Assembly: GCF_026626635.1 (NCBI RefSeq)
Contig: NZ_JAPNKA010000001.1
Location: forward strand, 9,904,501 to 9,968,500
Source: Archangium lansingense
Lineage (GTDB): Bacteria > Myxococcota > Myxococcia > Myxococcales > Myxococcaceae
DNA length: 64,000 nt
Direction of reading: 5' to 3'
Under the pieces are notes generated by a model, which worked only from the letters and a program-made list of their open reading frames with translations, did not search any database and was not told the origin of the DNA. Positions 8,295-16,806 of the stretch are shown piece by piece (the first letter of the stretch is position 1; the number at the start of each line of letters is the position of its first letter). A program made the translations under genes and the position numbers.

Positions 8295-9395
8295 ATGAGT
8301 CTCATCACGCTGTCCATCCCCCTCTTCTTCCTGTTGATGGGCGTCGAGTGGTTGTGCGGACGCCTCCAGGGCCGGCGCGTGTTCCGGGGACCGGATGTCT
8401 TCGCGAACCTCTCGCTGGGGGCGGCGCAGACAGTCTTCACCACGGTGGCCGTGGGCCTGCTGGCCGGTGCCTACCTGGCCGTCTACCAGTACCGGCTGCT
8501 CGACATCTCTCCGTCCTCGGCGCTGGCATGGACGGTCCTGATGCTCGGCGTCGACTTCGCCTACTACTGGTTCCACCGCACCTCGCACCGCATGAACCTG
8601 GTCTGGGCGACACATGCGCCGCACCACCAGAGCGAGGACTACAACCTGGCCGTGGCCCTGCGGCAGGGACCCATCCAGCCCCTCGTCTCGCGCGTCTTCT
8701 ACCTACCGCTCGCGTGGATCGGCTTTCCCCCGATCATGTTCGCCACCGCGGCGGCGCTCAACACGCTCTACCAGTTCTGGGTGCACACCGAGCTGATCGG
8801 TAAGCTCGGGCCGCTCGAGTGGGTGCTCGTCACGCCCTCCCACCACCGGGTGCACCATGCCTGCAATGGCCGCTACCTGGACAAGAACCATGGCGGCATC
8901 CTCATCCTCTGGGACCGGCTGTTCGGCACCTTCGAGCCCGAGGAGGAGCGCATCACCTACGGTACGGTGAAGCCGATCCGCACGTTCAACCCGCTGGCGG
9001 CCGCCCTGGCTCCCTTCGGCGAGCTCGTAGCCCTCACCCGGAAGACCCCCCGCGCCTTGGACAAGCTCAAGGTGTGGCTCATGCCACCCGAGTGGACCCC
9101 GCCGGGAGTCTCCGCAGTGGCCGCGGAGGTCGCACCTGGCCGGCCCAGGTTCGAGGTGAGCACCTCCCCGCGGGTAGCGCTCTACGTGGCCGTGGTGGGC
9201 GTACTGACGTTGGCCCTCACGGTGCTGTTCCTCGTCCGGAGCCCCTCGCTGCCCCTGTCCATGCGGCTCGTGTTCGCGGGGTGGTTCCTCGCGTCGCTGG
9301 GAGGGTTGGGCGGAGTGCTGGAAGGCAAGCGCTGGGGGCCCATGGTCGAGGCGGTGCGGCTCGCGTCGGCACCGCTCGTGTTGGCCGCGCTGTAG
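8295..9395 (+). CDS. sterol desaturase / fatty acid hydroxylase family membrane protein
   Basis: A 366-residue integral membrane di-iron oxygenase. All three histidine clusters of the family are present: HRTSH at 94-98, HAPHH at 107-111 and HHRVHH at 183-188, plus a conserved HTELIG at 164. Hydrophobic helices lie near 4-18, 40-65 and 75-93, around 130-150, and in the C-terminal part near 295-320 and 330-350. The order resembles alkylglycerol monooxygenase-type members, so a lipid hydroxylation or ether-lipid role is plausible but unproven. ATG 8295 is preferred over the in-frame GTG at 8265 because GGTGGAG precedes it. The family is certain; the substrate is unknown. Confidence 0.92.
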   Translation: MSLITLSIPLFFLLMGVEWLCGRLQGRRVFRGPDVFANLSLGAAQTVFTTVAVGLLAGAYLAVYQYRLLDISPSSALAWTVLMLGVDFAYYWFHRTSHRMNLVWATHAPHHQSEDYNLAVALRQGPIQPLVSRVFYLPLAWIGFPPIMFATAAALNTLYQFWVHTELIGKLGPLEWVLVTPSHHRVHHACNGRYLDKNHGGILILWDRLFGTFEPEEERITYGTVKPIRTFNPLAAALAPFGELVALTRKTPRALDKLKVWLMPPEWTPPGVSAVAAEVAPGRPRFEVSTSPRVALYVAVVGVLTLALTVLFLVRSPSLPLSMRLVFAGWFLASLGGLGGVLEGKRWGPMVEAVRLASAPLVLAAL

Positions 9396-9398
9396 CGC

Positions 9399-9800
9399 TC
9401 ACAGCTTCGTGGTGCCGAACAGGCTCCGGTCGAGCACCATGACGATCCCGATGAAGACGAGGATCAGCGCCCCCGCCACCGCGGCGAGCGGCAGCGCGTA
9501 GTTGGGGTTGGGACGGCGGCGGTTCACCACCAGCAGCACGTGGGCCACGCCCGCCGCCAGCAGCATCGTCACCATATGGGTCCAGATGCGCCCATCGAGC
9601 ACGGGCCACGCGAAGGCCAGTCCGATCCCCAGGAGGATCTGCGTGTCGAGGAGACCGACGAAGCTGGAGCCGAGGATGCGCACGGACTTGTCCACGGGCC
9701 GCTTCGTGGCGAGCCCGTAGGCGAAGTACGCAACGGCAACCAGCCCCATCAGGAGCACGAGGTAGCGCAGCCCGGAGTGGGCGAAGAAGAGCATTCTCAT
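9399..9800 (-). CDS. small four-helix membrane protein
   Basis: A 133-residue, very hydrophobic protein starting MRMLFFAHSGLRYLVLLMG. Four transmembrane helices are visible (about 9-27, 42-60, 71-90 and 103-123). The HSGLRY motif at the start of helix 1 recurs in small uncharacterised bacterial membrane proteins, some of them annotated as cytochrome-like, and the His could bind haem. It ends three bases after the convergent desaturase gene. It lies 41 bases downstream of the cytochrome c peroxidase gene on the same strand, so it may serve electron transfer to that enzyme. This is inference only. Confidence 0.75.
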   Translation of the reverse strand: MRMLFFAHSGLRYLVLLMGLVAVAYFAYGLATKRPVDKSVRILGSSFVGLLDTQILLGIGLAFAWPVLDGRIWTHMVTMLLAAGVAHVLLVVNRRRPNPNYALPLAAVAGALILVFIGIVMVLDRSLFGTTKL

Positions 9801-9841
9801 GGCCGCGCTTCCTAGCGCCCCCTGGGCCAGGAGGCGAGCCT

Positions 9842-10966
9842 TTACGTCGGGTCCGGCTTCGGGGTGGTGCGCGTGCTCGGCGGGAGCGTGGGAGGCGCGA
9901 GCACCTCGGGCCCGGGCAGCGCACCCGTGAGGCTCTTGAGGAAGGCCACGATGTCGTCCACCTCGGCGTCCGCGAAGGCCATGCCGAGCTGGTGCTTGGC
10001 CATGAGGCGCACCGCCTGAGGCAACTCCTTGACGGAGCCGTCGTGGAACCAGGGCCCCGTCTTCTCCACGTTGCGCAGCGTAGGCACGCGGAACTTGTGG
10101 AGGTCCTCCTCGTTCTTCGTCACCTCGAAGCGGCCCTTGTCCTCGGTGGGGTACTCCTCGATGAGGCCCAGCTTCTGGAAGGAGGTGCCACCCACCGCCG
10201 GCCCGTTGTGGCACGTGGTGCAGCCCGACGCAGCGAAGAGCTCCAGCCCGCGCCGCTCCTGCTCCGTCAGAGCGCTCTCGTCACCTGCGAGGAACTTGTC
10301 GAAGCGCGAGGTGGTGATGAGCTTGCGCTCGAAGGCCGCGATGGCGCGTGCGGCATTGGCCACGCTGACGGGCTTCTTCTCCCTGGGGAAGGACGCCTTG
10401 AAGGACTTCACGTACTGCGGGATGGAGTTGAGCGTGGCCAGCACCTGCTTCTCGCCCGGCATGGCCATCTCCACCGGGTTCATCATCGGGCCCGAGGCCT
10501 GCTCCTCGAGCGTCGCGGCACGTCCATCCCAGAACTGTGCGATGTGGCCCGCGGCGTGGAAGACGGTGGGCGCGTTGCGGGTGCCCTTCTGGCCCTTGTG
10601 CCCCTCGGAGGTGGGCTTGCCATCCACGCCGAAGGTGGCCAGGTCATGGCAGCTGTTGCAGGAGATGTCGTGGTTCTTCGACAGACGGTTCTCGAAGAAG
10701 AGCATGCGCCCCAGGGCGATCTGCGCCGCGGTGTCCTCCGGCGTCGCGGCCTTCACGGCGGCGGACGGGCGGAAGAAGGAGACAAGCTTCTCGTGGCTCA
10801 TCCTCGGCTTCGGCGGCTCCTCGGGAGCCGGCGCGGGGGCCGGAGCAGCCGCGGCGGCTGGCGGGGGCGCTGCGGGAGGAGACTCCTTGCTCTCCTTACT
10901 GCACGAGGAAGAGAAGGCGCCCAGGGACACCAGTCCGACGCCGAGCAAGAGCCGATTCCGCATCAT
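9842..10966 (-). CDS. di-heme cytochrome c peroxidase family lipoprotein
   Basis: A 374-residue CcpA/MauG-family protein. Two c-type haem motifs are present: CNSCH at 103-107 and CTTCH near 247-251. The usual RNAPTVFHAAG, FWDGRA, NPVEMAMP, AFERKLITTSRFD and RVPTLRNVEKTGPWFHDGS blocks are also there. The N-terminus has a signal sequence ending in SSSC and a long Ala/Pro-rich linker, so it is probably anchored in a membrane facing the periplasm. It reduces peroxide, or oxidises a partner, with electrons from cytochrome c. Start choice is uncertain: ATG 10966, GTG 10969 and TTG 10975 are all in frame after GGGAGG. It is in an operon with the DUF2279 gene, whose stop codon sits just before this start. 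Its C-terminus (TTPKPDPT) is identical to that of the paralogue at 13345. Confidence 0.93.
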   Translation of the reverse strand: MMRNRLLLGVGLVSLGAFSSSCSKESKESPPAAPPPAAAAAPAPAPAPEEPPKPRMSHEKLVSFFRPSAAVKAATPEDTAAQIALGRMLFFENRLSKNHDISCNSCHDLATFGVDGKPTSEGHKGQKGTRNAPTVFHAAGHIAQFWDGRAATLEEQASGPMMNPVEMAMPGEKQVLATLNSIPQYVKSFKASFPREKKPVSVANAARAIAAFERKLITTSRFDKFLAGDESALTEQERRGLELFAASGCTTCHNGPAVGGTSFQKLGLIEEYPTEDKGRFEVTKNEEDLHKFRVPTLRNVEKTGPWFHDGSVKELPQAVRLMAKHQLGMAFADAEVDDIVAFLKSLTGALPGPEVLAPPTLPPSTRTTPKPDPT

Positions 10967-10968
10967 CA

Positions 10969-11520
10969 CTACCAACCTCCCGAGAGGAGCAGCACCACCG
11001 AGGCGTTCCTACCATCACCCAGCCCCGCTTGGGGATGACCCCCCTCCCTCAGCGACAAGGCCAGGGTGGGGCGCATCCCGCCTGGGGGCCCTGCTCTGCC
11101 TCCCTGATAAGCAGACACCCGGGCAGGCGCATGACCCTTCAGGTCGGAGCCGTCCCGCTGGAAGAAGAGCCGGTCGACGGCCCAGGACAGGGTGAGCCCG
11201 GTGGCTGTCCCCAGCACGTCCCACGCCAGGTCCTTGAAGGAGAAGAAGCTCCCGCGCCCGGCGTCGTAGACCTCCTTGGCCAACCCCGCGCCAAGTGCCA
11301 CCCCCGCCCCGGAGAGCCACCGCGCCTCGGGGGCGTCGAAGAGCAGCGCCCCACCGGCATAGCCCGCACCGGCCAGGCCCGCGCTGACGCTGAAGTGCAG
11401 AGCCTTGTCCTGCCCGAACCAGTCGTCCCGAGAGGGAATCTCGACCTCCTCGCCCCGGGCGGAGAGGGGCGCGAGCAACGACAGACACAATACGAACAAG
11501 AGGTTTTCACGGAGGGTCAT
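10969..11520 (-). CDS. YfiM/DUF2279-like exported protein
   Basis: A 183-residue protein with a cleavable signal peptide (MTLRENLLFVLCLSLLAPLSARG). The body, DDWFGQDKALHFSVSAGLAG, then KEVYDAGRG and DLAWDVLGTATG, fits the DUF2279/YfiM family of envelope proteins of unknown function: a His in the first block and Asp/Gly-rich helices. The ATG at 11520 follows the signal best; a GTG at 11538 is in frame. It is upstream of and nearly touching the cytochrome c peroxidase gene, so the two form an operon. The last 40 residues are low in family similarity. Confidence 0.75.
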   Translation of the reverse strand: MTLRENLLFVLCLSLLAPLSARGEEVEIPSRDDWFGQDKALHFSVSAGLAGAGYAGGALLFDAPEARWLSGAGVALGAGLAKEVYDAGRGSFFSFKDLAWDVLGTATGLTLSWAVDRLFFQRDGSDLKGHAPARVSAYQGGRAGPPGGMRPTLALSLREGGHPQAGLGDGRNASVVLLLSGGW

Positions 11521-11612
11521 GGCGCGCCATGACACCACCCCCCAGGGCCCGAGTCAGCGCCCGGAATCCGTTTTCGAGACTCGGGGCCCACTTGCACGTA
11601 TGCTTGGGATCC

Positions 11613-12728
11613 GTGACCCGTCCCGGTACCTCGCTCTTCGATCTGCGCACGCCCTCCTCGCGTCACCCCGGTCTCGACGGGGCACGAGGATTGGCCGTGG
11701 TGGCGATGGTGCTGGGGCACACGCTGGACGCGCTGCTCTCACCGGAGCTGCGCGCCAATGCGTGGGTGCAGCACTACTGGGAGCTGCGCGGCATCACCGC
11801 CCCCCTCTTCCTGCTGGTGGCCGGCTTCGCGGTCGTGGCCGCGCTCGGCACCTCGAAGGAGAGCGCGGGCCAGTCCTTCGTCCGCCGGGCGCGGCGTGCG
11901 CTGCTGCTGCTCTTCCTCGGCTACCTGGTGCACTGGCCGGGCTGGGACACCGCCCATGCGCTCGGCTGGGGCGAGCCGCTGCGCTCGCTCGTCTTCGCCT
12001 TCGACGCGCTGCAGAGCATCGCCGTCAGCCTGCTGGTGGGCGCGGCGGTGCTGGTGCTGGCGCGTGGCACCTGGACGCGGGCCGTGGCGCTCGCCGTGCT
12101 CGCCGTGGGCATCCCCCTGGCGAGCACCTGGATGTGGAGTGCCGCTACCGGCTGGCCCGTGGAGCTGCGACAGGCGGTGGGCATGCCGGGCGCGCGCTTC
12201 CCCCTCTTCCCCTGGGCGGGCTTCTTCTTCGCCGGGGCGCTCGCGGCCCATCTGATGCGGCTGCTGCGACCCGGCTGGCCTCAGGGTCTGGCCCAGGTGG
12301 CACTCGGCGCGGGACTGCTCGTGCTCACGCAGCGGCTGCCCTCGGATTGGAGCCCCACCAGCGCGTGGCTCGTGGCCTTCCGCGTGGGCCAGGGCTTCCT
12401 CGTGCTGGGCGCCATCAACCTGGTGCCCCAGGTGCTCTCCAGGCTGCTGGCCCCCATGGGCCGCTCGTCCCTGTGGATCTACGTCCTGCACCTCCCGGTG
12501 GTGTACGGCTGGGCCGGGACACTGGGCCTCGCCGGACGTCTGGGCCCCACGCTGGGGCTGCTGCCCGCGCTGGGCGTGGGCCTCGGACTGCTGGCGGTGT
12601 GCTTCGCCATCGCCCGCCTGTGGCTGCTGGTGCGGGGGAGCCGCCGTCCTTCCCCCGATTCCACGACGTGGCGCGCGCGCCCCGTCCCCATCTCCGGCAC
12701 CGCTGCCCGCTCCGGCCAGCGCATCTAG
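11613..12728 (+). CDS. membrane acyltransferase (HGSNAT/DUF1624-like)
   Basis: A polytopic membrane protein of about 371 residues from GTG 11613, or 399 from ATG 11529. The block RHPGLDGARGLAVVAMVLGH with the following LRGITAPLFLLVAGF is characteristic of the heparan-alpha-glucosaminide N-acetyltransferase catalytic family (DUF1624). Conserved R and D before the first helix and the His at its end are present. About ten hydrophobic helices follow, with a final LWIYVLHLPVVYGWAG helix typical of the group. The likely role is transfer of an acyl group to an envelope glycan. The start is uncertain: ATG 11529 lies only nine bases from the divergent gene, so the internal GTG is preferred. Confidence 0.8.
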   Translation: MTRPGTSLFDLRTPSSRHPGLDGARGLAVVAMVLGHTLDALLSPELRANAWVQHYWELRGITAPLFLLVAGFAVVAALGTSKESAGQSFVRRARRALLLLFLGYLVHWPGWDTAHALGWGEPLRSLVFAFDALQSIAVSLLVGAAVLVLARGTWTRAVALAVLAVGIPLASTWMWSAATGWPVELRQAVGMPGARFPLFPWAGFFFAGALAAHLMRLLRPGWPQGLAQVALGAGLLVLTQRLPSDWSPTSAWLVAFRVGQGFLVLGAINLVPQVLSRLLAPMGRSSLWIYVLHLPVVYGWAGTLGLAGRLGPTLGLLPALGVGLGLLAVCFAIARLWLLVRGSRRPSPDSTTWRARPVPISGTAARSGQRI

Positions 12729-12802
12729 AGGGCATTTACATCCACTCGGAGCACGGGTAGATGCCTTGCCGCTTCACTCCCAGGCAGTTCAAGCGAGGAA
12801 AC

Positions 12803-13141
12803 ATGCACCTGCTGCGCAAGCTGTCCGTCGTTGCCACCCTCTCCATCGCCGCCACCGGCCTGTCGGGCTGCGCGGGTATCGCCTTCCCCGGCGCCATCGG
12901 CTTTTCCAGCCTGTACGCGAATACCAACGGCAACAACTTCATCAATGAGCAGACCAAGCTGGGCTCGAAGTCCAGCGAGGGCTGTGTGACGTCCATCCTC
13001 GGCCTCATCACCACCGGTGACGCGGGCGTGCACGAGACGGCGCGCAAGGCCAACATCAGCCGCGTCAGCCACATCGACTACCGGTTCGAGAACATCCTCG
13101 GCATCTACGCCAAGTACTGCGCCATCGTTTACGGCGAGTAG
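12803..13141 (+). CDS. TRL-like family lipoprotein
   Basis: A 112-residue lipoprotein with signal MHLLRKLSVVATLSIAATGL ending at SGC (Cys near 23). The mature part has the TRL family pattern: GAIGFSSLYANTN near the N-terminus, TKLGSKSSEGCVTSILGLIT and GDAGVHETARKANISRVSHI, then a C-terminal IYAKYCAIVYGE. Members are small envelope lipoproteins of unknown function. ATG 12803 is chosen because GCGAGGAAAC lies just upstream and the signal begins there. No operon partner is evident; it sits between an acyltransferase and a cytochrome c peroxidase. Confidence 0.85.
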   Translation: MHLLRKLSVVATLSIAATGLSGCAGIAFPGAIGFSSLYANTNGNNFINEQTKLGSKSSEGCVTSILGLITTGDAGVHETARKANISRVSHIDYRFENILGIYAKYCAIVYGE

Positions 13142-13294
13142 AGCCCTCCGGTGCCGCGTCCCCGCCCCCGAGGCCGAGGGACGCGGCTTCCCGCCCGGCC
13201 GAGGGCTCTGCCCCGGGGCGCCATGCCGCAGTGCGTTTCCCCCCAGCCCCCGAGGCTGCTAATTTCCCTTGGCTTCCGGCCTTCCCCCCCTACC

Positions 13295-13312
13295 GAGACC
13301 CGAAAGGGTCTC
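13295..13312 (+). promoter_or_regulatory. hairpin with GAAA tetraloop before cytochrome c peroxidase gene
   Basis: GAGACCC-GAAA-GGGTCTC is a perfect 7-bp stem with a GNRA-type loop, 32 bases before the ATG at 13345. There is no T-run after it, so it is not a terminator. It may stabilise the leader or be a control element; function is not known. Confidence 0.4.
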
Positions 13313-13344
13313 TGGCCGTGGAGCTCAGTGAAAGAGCAGACTCC

Positions 13345-14427
13345 ATGAAACTCAACACCCTCGTTCGACCCCTCGTCCTGGTCGCCGCGACCGCGGGAGC
13401 CGCTGCCTTCGCGCAGACAGCCGCTCCGGCCGCTCCGGCCGCCCCCGCTGCTCCGGCCACCCAGAAGGCAGTCATCGATCGCGCGCTGCTCTCCGTCTTC
13501 AAGGCGCTGCCGGCTCGCTTCGAGGATCCGAAGAATCCCATCACCCCGGAGAAGGTGGAGCTGGGGCGGATGCTCTACTTCGAGAACCGCCTCTCGAAGA
13601 ACCACGACGTCTCCTGCAACAGCTGCCACGACCTGAACAAGTACGGCGTGGACAACAAGCCCTTCTCGCCGGGCCACAAGAAGCAGCTGGGCGGCCGCAA
13701 CTCGCCCACCGTGTACAACGCCGGTGGCCACATCCTGCAGTTCTGGGATGGCCGCGCGCCCAACCTGGAGGAGCAGGCCAAGGGCCCCATCCTCAACCCC
13801 GTCGAGATGGCGATGCCCAACGAGGCGCGCGTCATCGAGACGCTCAAGTCCATCCCCGGCTACGTCACGGCCTTCCAGAAGGCCTTCCCGGGCGAGGCGG
13901 ACGCGGTGACGTACAACAACCTGGGCCTGGCCATTGGCGCCTTCGAGCGCCAGCTCGTCACCCCCTCGCGCTTCGACAAGTACCTGGGCGGTGAGGAGAC
14001 CGCGCTCAACGACGCGGAGAAGATGGGCCTGAAGAAGTTCCTCGAGCAGGGCTGCCAGACCTGCCACAACGGCGCCGCCATCGGCGGCTCGCTGCAGAAG
14101 CTGGGCCTGGTGCTGCCGTACCAGTCCAAGGATCAGGGCCGCTTCGATCTCACGAAGAACGAGGCGGACCGGATGATCTTCCGCGTCCCCACCCTGCGCA
14201 ACGTGACGAAGACGGCGCCGTACTTCCACGATGGCTCGGTGAAGGACCTGCAGACGGCCGTGAAGCTGATGGCCCAGCACCAGTTCGGCAAGCAGATCAG
14301 CGACGAGGACACGAAGCACATCGTGACCTTCCTCGGCGCGCTCACGGGCGACCTGCCCAAGAGCTACATCGCCAAGCCGAAGCTGCCGGCCAGCGGCCCG
14401 ACGACGCCGAAGCCGGATCCGACGTGA
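13345..14427 (+). CDS. di-heme cytochrome c peroxidase family protein (secreted paralogue)
   Basis: A 360-residue protein with a cleavable signal peptide (MKLNTLVRPLVLVAATAGAAA FAQ) and an Ala/Pro linker. Haem motifs are CNSCH at 91-95 and CQTCH at 237-241. The shared blocks FENRLSKNHDVSCNSCHDL, FWDGRAPNLEEQA, NPVEMAMP, SRFDKYLGGEE and RVPTLRNVTKTAPYFHDGS make it a close paralogue of the gene at 9842. It differs in being free in the periplasm rather than lipid-anchored. Both proteins end in the same TTPKPDPT. The start at 13345 is set by the signal peptide; upstream in-frame codons encode no recognisable sequence. Expected role: peroxide detoxification or cytochrome-linked oxidation. Confidence 0.93.
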   Translation: MKLNTLVRPLVLVAATAGAAAFAQTAAPAAPAAPAAPATQKAVIDRALLSVFKALPARFEDPKNPITPEKVELGRMLYFENRLSKNHDVSCNSCHDLNKYGVDNKPFSPGHKKQLGGRNSPTVYNAGGHILQFWDGRAPNLEEQAKGPILNPVEMAMPNEARVIETLKSIPGYVTAFQKAFPGEADAVTYNNLGLAIGAFERQLVTPSRFDKYLGGEETALNDAEKMGLKKFLEQGCQTCHNGAAIGGSLQKLGLVLPYQSKDQGRFDLTKNEADRMIFRVPTLRNVTKTAPYFHDGSVKDLQTAVKLMAQHQFGKQISDEDTKHIVTFLGALTGDLPKSYIAKPKLPASGPTTPKPDPT

Positions 14428-14493
14428 TGTGAAGCACCGGCTCCCGTGCACCCGGAGGTGACACGGGGGCCCGCCCGTCCGGCGGCGTGAGGG

Positions 14494-15669
14494 CTACGAC
14501 GCCATCCGCTGCCTGGACGGAGGCGCGGTGGCTCGGCCCCGCTCGTCGAGGGCACGCACCACCGCCTCCAGGGCCACGATGCGCCGGCCGGCTCGCCCCC
14601 CGGCCCACTGCTCGGGAGGACGCGAGCCCAGCAGCTCCGCCCCCTGCTCCACCCCGCCCGTCTTGTGCTTGAGCGCCCTCGCACACGCGAGCCGCACGTT
14701 CACCGCATCGGGCACCGGGAAGCCGTCGCGCCGCAGCAAATCCAACGCGAACGTCGTCCACACCGCGAGCTTGTCGTCCGGGCGCAGGAAGGCCTGGAAG
14801 CGCGCGAGGCCCGACTCCAGCGGCTCGCCCGCCAATAGCGCCTCCTCCGGCAGCTCCACGTGCAGGGACGTGCTACGCGCCAGCGGCTGGCGCGGGGCAA
14901 GCACGGCCTCGAAGCGCTCGCCCGTTGCCGGGCGCGTCGCCACCAAGTGCACCAGCTCGGAGGGAAGAGCCTGCTCCGCGGGGTGGGCGTTGGCCTCCGC
15001 GTAGAGCAGCACGAGGTGCTCGAAGTTCTCGGCGATGGTGCGCAGCTCCAGCGGCGGCTGCCACGTGGACTTGTAGATGCGCCGACGCGGAGGCTCCGTC
15101 CGGCCCTCCTGACAGTCCAGCTGCGTGTCCACCATGAACTCGAAGGGCTGTAACAGGGTGTCGAAGCGCTCCTGGTCTCCCTCGAGCGCCCCTAGCACCT
15201 CCACCACCGCCTCGATGGTGGAGACACAGTGCTCAGCCGGCTCGGCGCGGATGCGGTAGTTGCTCGGACGGCGCGGGACGAAGCCGATGCGCGGCAGGGC
15301 GGCCAGCAGCGGGTTCGTCTTCACCACCTTGCGCGCGAGCGGCCAGGTACCATCCACGACGATGAGCGTCTCGGGAGGGTTCAGCCTCGCCTCATCCAAG
15401 GGGATGGCCTCCTCGCCCGGGAAGAGGACAGCCACGCGCTCGGGATGGGCGGCGAGCGCCTCGAGCCGGGCATGGCCGGAGAAGTCCACGCCCACGTAGA
15501 GCTCGGAGTTGGGAAGCGACAGGTGCGCCATGCGGGCCGTGCCGATGGCGACCCGCCGCTCACGGGGGTGCTGCAGGAAGACGACCCGCGTGCGCGAGTC
15601 CACCTGGGGCACACGCGCGCAGTAGCACGTGGATTGGGGACGCAGGCAGCGGAGACAAAGGGAGCGCAC
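14494..15669 (-). CDS. DTW-domain tRNA-uridine aminocarboxypropyltransferase with C-terminal extension
   Basis: A 391-residue protein. The first 200 residues are a DTW domain (TapT/YfiP/Tuaa family, which makes acp3U in tRNA from SAM). They show the zinc cysteines CLRCLRPQSTCYC, VFLQHPRERRVAIGTARMA, the DGTW motif followed by ARK, and RRPSNYRIRAEPAEHCVSTIEA. The family is normally about 200-250 residues. Here some 170 extra residues follow (from about 220), with no recognisable catalytic motif and an Arg-rich end. The start is GTG 15669, with GGCGAG directly upstream. The gene stands alone on the minus strand. Confidence 0.88.
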   Translation of the reverse strand: MRSLCLRCLRPQSTCYCARVPQVDSRTRVVFLQHPRERRVAIGTARMAHLSLPNSELYVGVDFSGHARLEALAAHPERVAVLFPGEEAIPLDEARLNPPETLIVVDGTWPLARKVVKTNPLLAALPRIGFVPRRPSNYRIRAEPAEHCVSTIEAVVEVLGALEGDQERFDTLLQPFEFMVDTQLDCQEGRTEPPRRRIYKSTWQPPLELRTIAENFEHLVLLYAEANAHPAEQALPSELVHLVATRPATGERFEAVLAPRQPLARSTSLHVELPEEALLAGEPLESGLARFQAFLRPDDKLAVWTTFALDLLRRDGFPVPDAVNVRLACARALKHKTGGVEQGAELLGSRPPEQWAGGRAGRRIVALEAVVRALDERGRATAPPSRQRMAS

Positions 15670-15784
15670 CTCGCCGCTTTAACGGCACCTTGGGGGGGCC
15701 GGCAAGCTCCGGCGGTGGGAAGGTGGGTGGGGGAGGTCTGGCGAGCCCGGCCGCCTGTAGGGGAAACGGGGGCAGCGGGGCTCG

Positions 15785-16687
15785 TCAGTCCAGGAAGCGG
15801 CGCTCCCAGCGGAGTATCTCCTCGGTGGTCGGGTAGAGGTCATCCATGTCACTGCGATACAGATGAGGCTCAAGGAGCCGGGCGAGTGCGCGGTGCAGGG
15901 GGAGTGTCTGGCCCGCTTCCACGTCTCCGGCCTCCGGTTGATCTCCCAGCGTGATGAGCACCCGCTCTCCACTCATCTCCTGGAGGGTGATTCCCGGGAG
16001 TGCCAGGTGTGCGCGCAGACCGGGCACTCCGCCCAGCTTCCCGAGCACGGGCTCCCCGAGGAAGTTCATCCAGTGCACTCCCTCCACACAGGTGTTCATA
16101 TGAAGTCTCGCCCTGTCCAAGGCGAGGTGTACCCCCGGGTAGCGCGGCCGGATGAGATTGAGAGCCTCGCCCAGACGAAAGCCGTCCGAGCAGAGGGCGA
16201 AATCCACATACCCCGAGTTGAAGGGGAGCTCCGCGGCCAGCTCGAGGGCCAGGGCATGGACCCGATCCGCGCCCCGTTCCACCAGGAACGCCGTGGGGAG
16301 TCGCACATACAGGACGCTCACGGCGTTCTCCTGCTTTGGCCAGGGGGAGGGGAAGGCATGCAACCCCCTGTAGTGCACGCGGAGATCATCCACTTCCATG
16401 GATTCGCCATCCAGTATCAGAAATGCCGACCTGTCTGGTAACGGCTTCAATGTTCGCATGCGGAGCCTTTCCCATTCGGAGTCGTCGAGGGGGTCAGCCT
16501 GGCCCTCACCCGCATCGTGCCAAGCGAGTTGGCGGGGGTGTATCCAGTCACGAAGGATCTGTAGAGCCCGCAGGACGGCGGGAGCGATTCGCTCGTTGGG
16601 GTGCTGCATGTAGAAGGTCATGAGCAGAGCATCGCTCGCGACCAACCGGCCGCCCTTGGTGTGGTGCCGCAATCTCGGGTATCGCAT
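15785..16687 (-). CDS. DUF3396 / type VI immunity family protein
   Basis: A 300-residue protein without signal peptide. The order FYMQHPNERIAPAVLRALQI, then LRVHYRGLHAFPSPWPKQEN, FNSGYVDFALCS, YPGVHLALDR and a C-terminal ITLGDQPEAGDVEAG matches the DUF3396 family, annotated as type VI or polymorphic-toxin immunity proteins. The ATG at 16687 starts 10 bases after the displaced stop (16698) of the upstream lipoprotein toxin, so the pair is one operon. A longer in-frame start would overlap the toxin end. Expected role: neutralise the cognate toxin in the cell that makes it or its siblings. Confidence 0.85.
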   Translation of the reverse strand: MRYPRLRHHTKGGRLVASDALLMTFYMQHPNERIAPAVLRALQILRDWIHPRQLAWHDAGEGQADPLDDSEWERLRMRTLKPLPDRSAFLILDGESMEVDDLRVHYRGLHAFPSPWPKQENAVSVLYVRLPTAFLVERGADRVHALALELAAELPFNSGYVDFALCSDGFRLGEALNLIRPRYPGVHLALDRARLHMNTCVEGVHWMNFLGEPVLGKLGGVPGLRAHLALPGITLQEMSGERVLITLGDQPEAGDVEAGQTLPLHRALARLLEPHLYRSDMDDLYPTTEEILRWERRFLD

Positions 16688-16697
16688 GGAACTTCGC

Positions 16698-16806
16698 CTA
16701 ATCAATCTGTTCCACTCCCCACCGTGGGGAGACAAGTTGAGGGGTTACATGGAGAATATCTTCATAGACACCACCCTGTGATTGATCGGGCCAGAGACCG
16801 TCCTGT
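16698..16806 (-). pseudogene. out-of-frame C-terminus of the lipoprotein toxin
   Basis: Reading the minus strand one base later, from the codon at 16805-16803, gives QDGLWPDQSQGGVYED and ends PRWGVEQID at TAG 16700-16698. This joins smoothly to ARWTTY in the original frame. The original frame instead gives TGRSLARSITGWCL and stops at 16762. A single extra base around 16804-16809 explains both. The restored end lies 10 bases before the immunity gene. Confidence 0.7.
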
